Assembly (NCBI GenBank): GCA_017307755.1
Contig: JAFKGQ010000004.1
Span: forward strand, 558,001-622,000
DNA length: 64,000 nucleotides
DNA from: Chitinophagaceae bacterium
GTDB lineage: Bacteria > Bacteroidota > Bacteroidia > Chitinophagales > Chitinophagaceae
Direction of reading: 5' to 3'
Shown here: in pieces, positions 29,225 to 35,197 of the stretch
Layout of the letters: every line of letters begins with the position of its first letter
Numbering within the stretch: the first letter of the stretch is position 1
Made by a program: the position numbers and the translations under genes
Notes under the pieces: model-generated
Database searches by the model: none
The model's input: only the letters and a program-made list of their open reading frames with translations
Told to the model about the DNA's origin: nothing

Positions 29225-29776
29225 ATGTATACGGATGAGGAGTTGATAGAACTGCTCTCTCGCGATGAGGCGGAAGCCATAAAAGGGATCTATCGAAAGT
29301 ATTGGAATGAGTTATTGGACTATGCATTTGGTTTGATCCATGATGAAGCGCAGGCTAAAGATATTGTCCAGGAGATGTTTGTACGTATGGTGGCGAAGGA
29401 ATACCTGAAGGGGATACAGAGCAGCTTAAGATCCTATCTCTTTCTGTCGGTCAAACGGGATTGTGTCCGCTTTTTGCAGCGTGAGCCTGCCATTGAAACG
29501 CTGGACACTTCGCTGGAGGATTCTTTTGAGCGATTTATTTCCGCCACACATAAGGACCACAGTGCTCATTCCATAATCCTGAAAGAACTGGAACTTCATT
29601 ACGAAAAGGAGCTGTCCGGTCTTCCTCTCCGGATGAAACAGGTGTTCGAACTGAGCCGAAAGCAGGGGTTCAGCTCCAGGGAGATCTCTATACGATTAGA
29701 GGTGTCTGATCAGACGGTAAAAAATCAGATCACAAACGCGCTTAGGATCTTGAGAGGGAAGCTGCAGTTGGATTGA
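29225..29776 (+). CDS. ECF-type RNA polymerase sigma factor
   Basis: 183 residues, the normal ECF length. Region 2 covers about 15-80: IYRKYWNELLDYAFGLI, then DEAQAKDIVQEMFVRM, the family signature for core binding and -10 recognition. Region 4 covers about 125-180 with a helix-turn-helix: LPLRMKQVFELSRKQG, SSREISIRLEVSDQTVKNQI. It lacks a FecR gene of its own downstream. The orphan FecR at 14654 lacks a sigma gene, so these two may be partners with the operon lying between them; that is inference. The gene lies at the last clearly core-like position before the AT-rich island. Confidence 0.93.
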   Translation: MYTDEELIELLSRDEAEAIKGIYRKYWNELLDYAFGLIHDEAQAKDIVQEMFVRMVAKEYLKGIQSSLRSYLFLSVKRDCVRFLQREPAIETLDTSLEDSFERFISATHKDHSAHSIILKELELHYEKELSGLPLRMKQVFELSRKQGFSSREISIRLEVSDQTVKNQITNALRILRGKLQLD

Positions 29777-29812
29777 TCTACCCCCGTTGGGGGGCATCAA
29801 GATTTATGTTTT

Positions 29813-29837
29813 CGGAGAAAGAGGGACAGTTTTCGAA
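29813..29837 (+). repeat. 25-nt imperfect direct repeat, copy 1 (possible att remnant)
   Basis: Begins CGGAGAAAGAGGGA and ends GTTTTCGAA. It matches the copy at 31567-31591 at 21 of 25 positions with no gaps, and all four differences are transitions. Its first 14 bases match 13 of 14 of the plus-strand sequence at the 3' end of the tRNA-Ser gene (35036), and both continue into a TTCGAA. It sits 36 bp after the sigma gene, exactly where base composition becomes AT-richer. Confidence 0.5.
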
Positions 29838-29842
29838 TCTCT

Positions 29843-30235
29843 TTGAGTCTGATTTTGTCAACGGCAGAAATCCTAAATTTAGGTCATGGAAATCAGGACA
29901 TTGAAAGTGGATTTTCAGGCTGGCAAAGAGTTTTTGCAGCATTGGAAGGACAACATATTGCTGGTTATTGTACCATCGCGGAAACGGATGTAATTCCCAA
30001 TGTAAATTACACCCCTTATATAGGGTTCGTGTTTGTTGGCGAAGAATATCGGGGCCGGCGGTTAAGTGAGCAAATGATAAAGTTTGCTCTGGCCTATGCA
30101 AAAAGCACAGGATTTAAAGAAGTATATCTTGTAAGCAGAGAAAAAGAGCTTTATGAGAAGTACGGATTTGTAAAAATTGACCAGAAAAAAAACAGCATAG
30201 AAGACGATGACCATATCTTTCGTATTACAGTATAG
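29843..30235 (+). pseudogene. GNAT acetyltransferase, N-terminally incomplete
   Basis: From about residue 27 the frame is a good GNAT: VFAALEGQHIAGYCTIAETD, YIGFVFVGEEYRGRRLSEQMI (the acetyl-CoA-binding motif, here G-E-E-Y-R-G-R-R), and KEVYLVSREKELYEKYGF. The first strand and helix of the fold are missing: the frame starts only at a TTG, and the first 25 residues (AEILNLGHGNQDIESGF) do not look like a GNAT N-terminus. A second frame with ATG at 29886 overlaps this region without a match. The most likely reading is a gene truncated at the island edge, since the att-like repeat lies 6 bp before the frame. It could still be a short functional domain. Confidence 0.6.
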
Positions 30236-30257
30236 CACGATTCGCTTTGAGTGTTGT

Positions 30258-31448
30258 TTATATAAGATATTGCAGTTTATTGCCAGGCTCTTTACTGCTT
30301 ATAAAATAACCCCGTTGCATAATAATGATCAGCAAAGGGGCAAAGGCGATGTTCAGTTGTTGTGGAAGCCAAGGCCATCCCAAGAGAATTAAGAGTGCGA
30401 CGAGCGCAGTCATGCGAAAATATCTTTTCACCCATATGTGTTTTTTCTTTGATGCAAAAGCGACAAGTGCATGTGTGGGCCAGGCCCATAAAACATTCAG
30501 GTTATTCTTGCATACAGAATCTATCCTGGCAACCCAAACAAATAGGATCAATATTCCTAATAATCCAAGCGATAAAAATAAAAAGACATCTGCAGTTATC
30601 AAAACCTTTTGTAATTTTTTGTTCTTACTAAATGATAAAAAAGTAACTATAAATGCCAGGAGTGAGAATAAATTGACTGGTGTAATCAAGGACGCCCTGA
30701 TGCTGGTGTTATATTCTCTTAGAATGATCTTATTTTCGCTGACCAAAGGGTGCTGTTGAAGAGTTGCATTGTCAAACCCTTGCATCAGATAATCGGGTAA
30801 GAACATGGACTGTTCATTGGTTATTTGTTTGTCCAGGTTACTCCCAAGCAAGAAGTCGATGGCAAACTTGCTCCAATATTTATGACAACTATCTAAGTTC
30901 TTATGGATTAGTTCTCGGTAAGTAGGTGTTTTGCTCGTTAGGATATTTTTGAAGATGATGGAATTGCGTGTGCTTTTATTGATGATGCCTTTTGCACGGG
31001 TAGTACAATTGTCTTCATAAAACCGATAATTATAATATCGATTTTCTTCCAAAGAATTTATTTTGAGTAGATTAAAAAGGCGCTCTTTTTGTTCGCCATT
31101 CAACATAAGCTTCTGTTCTATTACACTTCGATGGTCTTGTTTGTATTCTTGTAAAAAGATAGTATAATCATCGACAGAAAGGGCATACTTCATAATGCCT
31201 CGAGTAAATTTTAAATAGAAATAAGGGTCTGAATTATCAAATGTACCATAGTTAAAGACAAGATCTATTCCAGATGAGCTATCTATCACTCTTATAGCAC
31301 TATGTCCCCAGACTGAATAGAGTTCATCTGCAGGCCCGCAGGTGATTAGACTAATTCGCAAATGACTGCTATCTGCTGATTGTCCCTGTGATAATGACCA
31401 AATGATGAGAAAGGAAAATGTGAAAATTGCTTTGGAAAGTAATTTCAT
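30258..31448 (-). CDS. DUF4105 (Lnb N-terminal domain-like) membrane protein
   Basis: 396 residues. Signal peptide at 1-22 (SLSQGQ). The periplasmic part, about 28-245, has the DUF4105/Lnb_N signature: LITCGPADELYSVWGHSAIRV, FNYGTFD, FLQEYKQDHRSVIEQKL, YNYRFYEDNCTTRAKGII. The His in WGHSA and the Cys in DNCTTR are positioned like an NlpC/P60-type Cys-His pair. Four hydrophobic helices follow at about 252-390. The family is widespread in Bacteroidota and of unproven function, probably an envelope thiol hydrolase or acyltransferase. The gene is much AT-richer than its neighbours outside the island and stands alone on the minus strand. Confidence 0.82.
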   Translation of the reverse strand: MKLLSKAIFTFSFLIIWSLSQGQSADSSHLRISLITCGPADELYSVWGHSAIRVIDSSSGIDLVFNYGTFDNSDPYFYLKFTRGIMKYALSVDDYTIFLQEYKQDHRSVIEQKLMLNGEQKERLFNLLKINSLEENRYYNYRFYEDNCTTRAKGIINKSTRNSIIFKNILTSKTPTYRELIHKNLDSCHKYWSKFAIDFLLGSNLDKQITNEQSMFLPDYLMQGFDNATLQQHPLVSENKIILREYNTSIRASLITPVNLFSLLAFIVTFLSFSKNKKLQKVLITADVFLFLSLGLLGILILFVWVARIDSVCKNNLNVLWAWPTHALVAFASKKKHIWVKRYFRMTALVALLILLGWPWLPQQLNIAFAPLLIIIMQRGYFISSKEPGNKLQYLI

Positions 31449-31769
31449 CCGTAATTCTTTGGTGAAAATTACAGAATATAAGTGCTACAGAAAAGTCTGG
31501 CATAATCCAACAAAAAGGGGAAGAACCAGACAAAATTCAGCCTAATTCTTCCCAACTCGGAACTTGCGGAGAGGGAGGAACGGTTTTCGAACATTTTTGC
31601 AAAAGATTTATTGAAAATCAACAACTTCTTAAATGAATATGGCTTATTCTAATTGCTACCTGGCAAGATTACCTTCACTATTTAAGAAAAATCGCCTTTG
31701 TATGTAACAATTGCCCAGGGTTAGATACTTACCTGGTGTATCTTGAATTTCCTAACTTAATTGCATTTT
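31449..31769. other. 321-bp intergenic region inside the island
   Basis: Divergent spacer between the DUF4105 gene and the hypothetical gene at 31770. It is AT-rich and holds the second copy of the 25-nt repeat (31567-31591). I see no clear -33/-7 pair and no RNA gene. Confidence 0.5.
31567..31591 (+). repeat. 25-nt imperfect direct repeat, copy 2 (possible att remnant)
   Basis: Begins CGGAGAGGGAGG and ends GTTTTCGAA; 21 of 25 identical to 29813-29837. Its AACGGTTTTC (31579-31588) also occurs exactly in the tRNA-Ser anticodon arm on the plus strand (35076-35085). With copy 1 it brackets a 1.7-kb segment carrying the GNAT remnant and the DUF4105 gene. Confidence 0.5.
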
Positions 31770-32186
31770 ATGGGGTACTTTACAATTGACCTTCCCGGCA
31801 ACATAAAGGGAGAAGTGAGATTTGGAAAAGTAATGAGAAAATTTATATCGATAAATCCTTTTAATCTCTTTAAAAGGAAGGGTCCTAAAAGGGAAGAATG
31901 GAGGGGTTACATGCTGGAACAGCCGGAAATCTATGATCAGCCGATGTTGCTGTCGGATACGGAGAAACGGAATCCTTATGAGGTTATCAGGGAAATGTTC
32001 GTCGATACCAAATTATGCGAATTACGGGATTTTTTACAGGATATTGCCGAAACCTGTCTAACGACGGACAGACACCCTTTTTCAGAACCTGAAAAGAGAA
32101 GTGATTTCCTTTTTTTTAAAGGACAGATCGAAAAGTGCCTAGAGGCAGCGTATATAATTAATTCGGGAGGAAAAACAGTTGAATGA
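31770..32186 (+). CDS. Hypothetical protein
   Basis: 138 residues from ATG 31770 (MGYFTIDLPGNIKGEV); TTG 31761 is three codons upstream. I do not recognise the family. The protein is soluble, charged and mostly helical in its second half: NPYEVIREMFVDTKLCELRDFLQDIAETCLTTD, then SDFLFFKGQIEKCLEAAYII. Two Cys lie in these helices. A basic Phe-rich patch (FISINPFNLFKRKGPKREEW) occupies about residues 25-45. It is alone on the plus strand, between genes of the opposite strand, with island-like AT-rich codon use. It is probably accessory cargo. Confidence 0.6.
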   Translation: MGYFTIDLPGNIKGEVRFGKVMRKFISINPFNLFKRKGPKREEWRGYMLEQPEIYDQPMLLSDTEKRNPYEVIREMFVDTKLCELRDFLQDIAETCLTTDRHPFSEPEKRSDFLFFKGQIEKCLEAAYIINSGGKTVE

Positions 32187-32195
32187 AAACATCCA

Positions 32196-32310
32196 TTCGA
32201 AAGGGCATATCATTGGGTATCCCGAAGATCAAAAGCTAATATTCAGCTCAGGAGTGTTGGTAAAGCTTATCAAGGTGAAACTGCTTGGCCCAATGATTTG
32301 CCCTTTCGAA
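32196..32310. repeat. 22-bp inverted repeat with 71-nt loop
   Basis: TTCGAAAGGGCATATCATTGGG (32196-32217) is the reverse complement of 32289-32310 at 21 of 22 positions. The arms are GC-balanced and symmetric, and the loop (32218-32288) has no evident gene. The structure lies just after the hypothetical gene's stop and within the 303-bp gap before the AbiEii gene's 3' end. There is no T-run after the second arm, so a plain terminator is unlikely. A mobile-element end, recombination site or structured RNA are alternatives. The remaining gap (32311-32489) holds overlapping short frames that I do not credit. Confidence 0.55.
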
Positions 32311-32489
32311 GTGCCAAAGCCGGACCCAAAGCTGGGCTCTGCACTACTGCCCATCGGCTGCGGCCGTTTATTCCAATGCCATACCTTCAAAGCGTTTTTG
32401 CTGACAACTATACATCTTGCTGTGTGCCAAAACGCGCACTCAAAAAGCCCAAAGATAGGGCCTGTAGCCCTTCAAAATGGCTATATAAG

Positions 32490-33188
32490 TTACAGTCTGC
32501 GCCCTTTAGTCTTTCCTTTGGCTGGCTTCCTGGCCAGCAATTCCCTGGCAATTTTCGGGATGTCAAATTTGACATACATATTCTGAGAAGCCTTAGTAAG
32601 CCTCTCGGCTATCTCAGCCCATTTGGGCTCCCGACCAAAATAATGGATAGGAGGGGAAAAATCAATGTCGGCAAAGTGCGTAAGGGAGGTTCTGACCATT
32701 CGGAGATTTATATCAGGGTACTTTTTATGACAGGCTCGTAACAATTCCTCCAAGGCAAAAACTTCCAATAAGTAATACATATCCACGAAATCTTTTAACC
32801 TGGTGCCATTGTTATAAATGGCGTTTAGTTTCATGGCTCCTATGTCAAGTAAGGAAGCCATCCTAATGCCCTCTTCTGTGTCAACTTTGTCCACCGAAGG
32901 ATATTGATGGGAAATGAGGTCTACCTTAATATCATCAATGAAGCAAAAAACTCCATTGGTTAAGGTGCGAACCTCCACCGCATGATAAGATGTTGAAAGA
33001 TGGGCGGCAAGGTCAGATGCATTGAAAATGCCAACGGTGAAAAGATCAATGTCAATCGAGGTTCGATGGCCGATCTTTAAAGCAAGGGCGGTGCCGCCAA
33101 CCAAAGTAAATTTATTGAGTTTATTGTCGGACATCAGCTTTTTGATCAAATCCAATGTCCCTTTCTCGACTGTTTGTGTGCGTAACAT
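32490..33188 (-). CDS. AbiEii/AbiGii-family nucleotidyltransferase toxin
   Basis: 232 residues. The nucleotidyltransferase motif is clear at about 30-50: LVGGTALALKIGHR followed by SIDIDLF (GG-T, then D-x-D), then DDIKVDLISHQYP with a third acid, and RMASLLDIGAMKLNAI typical of the AbiEii clan. AbiEii toxins are the toxin half of type IV toxin-antitoxin and phage-abortive systems and transfer nucleotides to a cellular target, in known cases tRNA. Its start overlaps the end of the upstream DUF6922 gene by 43 bp in another frame, so the two are co-translated. The C-terminal tail is Lys/Arg rich (ARKPAKGKTKGRRL). The gene lies next to an integrase, typical for a defence or maintenance module. 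Confidence 0.9.
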   Translation of the reverse strand: MLRTQTVEKGTLDLIKKLMSDNKLNKFTLVGGTALALKIGHRTSIDIDLFTVGIFNASDLAAHLSTSYHAVEVRTLTNGVFCFIDDIKVDLISHQYPSVDKVDTEEGIRMASLLDIGAMKLNAIYNNGTRLKDFVDMYYLLEVFALEELLRACHKKYPDINLRMVRTSLTHFADIDFSPPIHYFGREPKWAEIAERLTKASQNMYVKFDIPKIARELLARKPAKGKTKGRRL

Positions 33189-33475
33189 GCTAGGGCCTCC
33201 TTTGATAGGTCAAAGTAGCCGCACACATCATCTATAGCGTAATCTGGCAGGTATTTAATATCTTTTTTCAGGGCTTTGATCACCTGAGTCTTTCCATAAA
33301 ATCGCACCAGCTCTTCCCATTCTGCTTTATTACCCCTTTCCAATACACGGGCAATAATGCTGGTAGCACCTTTTCCCCAGTCTATTTTGTCGAAATCCCA
33401 GTCCCAAAACAAACGTTTGGGAAGGTTGGGTTTTCCTCCGACCAAGGCATGCGCATTATTTCGAAGATTTGGCAT
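33146..33475 (-). CDS. DUF6922-like putative antitoxin
   Basis: 109 residues from the ATG at 33475; the longer in-frame extension to 33517 adds hydrophobic residues with no support. The core is LPKRLFWDWDFDKIDWGKGATSIIARVLERGNKAEWEELVRFYG, then VIKALKKDIKYLPDYAIDDVCGYFDL. This pattern (F-W-D-x-D, R-V-L-E-R-G) is the small DUF6922 family, found directly upstream of AbiEii genes in Bacteroidota, and it is therefore the likely antitoxin. It is not the winged-helix AbiEi antitoxin of classical AbiE. It overlaps the toxin gene by 43 bp. Confidence 0.75.
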   Translation of the reverse strand: MPNLRNNAHALVGGKPNLPKRLFWDWDFDKIDWGKGATSIIARVLERGNKAEWEELVRFYGKTQVIKALKKDIKYLPDYAIDDVCGYFDLSKEALACYAHKQSRKGHWI

Positions 33476-33532
33476 AACTATATTAAAAATACGATAAAAA
33501 ACGCTTATATACAACATGTGCGGGGTGAATGA

Positions 33533-34789
33533 TCACCCGGCTGTCTTGGTCTCGACACCGGTATTTCTTTTGTTTCCGAATTTCTCTCGCAATATCTGCA
33601 TATCATCGCCAACCTTCCTATCCAAGACTTTGGCATAATGCTGGGTAGTGCGAAGGTTTTTATGGCCCAGCATCTTACTAACCGATTCAATGGGGACACC
33701 ATTACTTAGTGTGACTGTAGTTGCAAAAGTGTGCCAGGCAATGTGGAAGGTCAAGTTTTTATGAATTTTGCACACGTCGGCAATTTCTTTCAGATATGCA
33801 TTCATCTTTTGATTGCTCAATACGGGCAGTAAACGGCCGGAATTTTCGCAGATGGGTGAATCCCTGTATTTCTGTATAATTTCAACAGCGAGGGGTAGGA
33901 GGGGGATGCGTGACCTTGTATCGGTTTTCTTGCGGCTGGTGAAGATCCAGTAATTTCCGTCGATGCCTCGGCCAACCTCCAACCTTTTCAGCTTTTGCAC
34001 ATCTGCGTAGGCCAGCCCCGTAAAGCAGCTAAAAATGAAGATGTCCCGGACATGGTTCAGCCGCTCGGTGCCAAAGTCTTTGGAGGAAATGGTCTCCAAT
34101 TCATCCTCCGTGAGAAAATCCCTTTCTATCTCCTGTTTGGTCATTTTAAAGCCCAGGAAAGGGGCTTTAAGTAGCCAGCCTTTTCTCAGGCAGATATTGA
34201 CGATCTTTCTAAAATTGCCGATGTATTTGATAGTGGTATTATGGTTGCATTTCCGAACGGTCTTCAACCAAAACTCAAAATCGCTGATAAACTCGAAATT
34301 CAGCTTTTTGAGGTCTATATCGGCAATCTTGTATTTCCATTGCAGGAAAGCCCGGACATGGTCACGGGAAGTATTGTAGCGCTCTAAAGTGGCAGGAGAA
34401 TATTCCTTGCCGATCCCCGCCAGGGCAGCCATCTGGTCGTTGTGCTGCTGGAATATCTCTATTAGCATCCGGGGCCGTTCCGTCACTCCCAGCCATTTTA
34501 CCCGGAAATTGTCAAAATCCACCAATTGCCCGTCCTGGACCATTTCACGTTCCAGCTTCCATACTTTGCTGGTTAATGTATCCAGGTAGAGGTTCGTTAA
34601 GCGGGCTTCTTCATTGTTGCTTTTCAGGCGACTCGCTGCAGCTGACCAGCGGTTGGCATCCACATAACGTTGAATGCTGTGCTCCAATCTCCGGCCATTA
34701 ATGGTAATGCGGATAAAAATAGGGACTAGGCCGTCTTTGTTGGGTTTGGATTTTTTGATGTAAAAGAGAATACTGATACGATGTTCCAT
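33533..34789 (-). CDS. Tyrosine recombinase (Bacteroidota-type integrase), catalytic Arg replaced
   Basis: 418 residues. The arm-type N-terminal domain (about 1-100, ISILFYIKKSKPNKDGLVPIFIRITINGRR), the SAM-like core-binding domain (about 105-205) and the catalytic domain (about 225-400) are intact. In the catalytic domain I see FTGLAYADV where box I Arg would be (absent in many CTnDOT-type integrases), the beta-hairpin Lys in SRKKTDT, LGHKNLRTTQHYAKV with His376 and nucleophile Tyr385. Box II reads FHIAWHTFATT, with Trp352 where the family has Arg (H-x-A-R-H). The codon TGG (plus strand CCA, 33734-33736) is one transition from CGG. Loss of this Arg should cripple catalysis. The gene ends near the toxin-antitoxin pair and starts 250 bp from tRNA-Ser, the expected attachment side. 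Confidence 0.92.
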   Translation of the reverse strand: MEHRISILFYIKKSKPNKDGLVPIFIRITINGRRLEHSIQRYVDANRWSAAASRLKSNNEEARLTNLYLDTLTSKVWKLEREMVQDGQLVDFDNFRVKWLGVTERPRMLIEIFQQHNDQMAALAGIGKEYSPATLERYNTSRDHVRAFLQWKYKIADIDLKKLNFEFISDFEFWLKTVRKCNHNTTIKYIGNFRKIVNICLRKGWLLKAPFLGFKMTKQEIERDFLTEDELETISSKDFGTERLNHVRDIFIFSCFTGLAYADVQKLKRLEVGRGIDGNYWIFTSRKKTDTRSRIPLLPLAVEIIQKYRDSPICENSGRLLPVLSNQKMNAYLKEIADVCKIHKNLTFHIAWHTFATTVTLSNGVPIESVSKMLGHKNLRTTQHYAKVLDRKVGDDMQILREKFGNKRNTGVETKTAG

Positions 34790-34884
34790 TTTCCACCTCC
34801 TTTTAAGTTTTTTTACGAATTGTTTGCATCCGTCACCAAAACTTTGATCGCAGGTAACTCAAACCTACCGAGGGTTTCGTCATG

Positions 34885-34934
34885 ATTCGGTGGAGCAAAT
34901 TTCGGGCTGATCATGTCCACCGAATTGTCCACCG
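34885..34934. repeat. Inverted and direct repeats upstream of the integrase
   Basis: ATTCGGTGGA (34885-34894) and its perfect reverse complement TCCACCGAAT (34916-34925) flank 21 nt. The motif TGTCCACCG occurs twice in direct orientation at 34914-34922 and 34926-34934, spaced 12 bp. Such short repeated sites between an integrase gene and a tRNA are what arm-type integrase-binding sites look like. This is inference from position and symmetry. Confidence 0.45.
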
Positions 34935-34975
34935 TGAGATTTGAGTTCCTTTGTATCGAATTGTAGTGGAAAATC

Positions 34976-35015
34976 ATAAAGGGCCCGAAAAACCAGCGTT
35001 TCCCGAGCCCTTTAT
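34976..35015 (-). terminator. Terminator of the tRNA-Ser gene
   Basis: ATAAAGGGCCCG (34976-34987) pairs with CGAGCCCTTTAT (35004-35015); on the minus-strand RNA the single mismatch becomes a G-U pair. The stem is followed on that strand by a T-rich stretch (TTTATGATTTT). It lies 20 bp after the tRNA 3' end, in the right place and orientation to end tRNA transcription. Confidence 0.7.
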
Positions 35016-35035
35016 ACAGTTTGAAGATTTATCAG

Positions 35036-35120
35036 CGGAGAGAGAGGGATTCGAACCCCCGGAAGTGTTACCTTCAACGGTTTTCAAGACCGCCGCAATC
35101 GACCGCTCTGCCATCTCTCC
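35036..35120 (-). tRNA. tRNA-Ser(UGA)
   Basis: 85 nt, read on the minus strand. Acceptor stem GGAGAGA pairs with TCTCTCC and a G discriminator follows. The D arm has GCAGAGCGGTCGATTGC, the anticodon arm is CGGTCTTGAAAACCG with anticodon TGA, the long variable arm typical of tRNA-Ser is TTGAAGGTAACACTTCC, and the T arm contains GGTTCGAATCC. CCA is not encoded. Its 3' end faces the integrase gene, the usual target arrangement for tRNA-associated islands. Confidence 0.96.
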
Positions 35121-35184
35121 GGGCGCAAAATAAGGGCTCTCTGACCATACAGCCAAAAAAAACATAGAGTAGGGGTTTTGCCCG

Positions 35185-35192
35185 TAACTTTG
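35185..35192 (+). promoter_or_regulatory. -7 element TAACTTTG just before the ABC exporter
   Basis: The box fits TAnnTTTG exactly and ends 5 bp before the ATG at 35198. Transcription would begin at or next to the A of the start codon, giving a leaderless or nearly leaderless mRNA. No TTTG is seen 17-23 bp upstream, so the call rests on the -7 element alone. Confidence 0.4.
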
Positions 35193-35197
35193 CCGGA

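Noticed and set aside
29886..29990. Alternative short frame starting MEIRTLKVDF within the GNAT remnant
   Set aside because: It is in a different frame from the GNAT motifs and ends without any family feature; it could be a relic of the lost N-terminus but cannot be joined without a frameshift.
32179..32741. Two overlapping plus-strand frames of 135 and 147 codons between the hypothetical gene and AbiEii
   Set aside because: They overlap each other in different frames and run into the AbiEii gene antisense; one covers the inverted repeat. No recognisable domain or signal.
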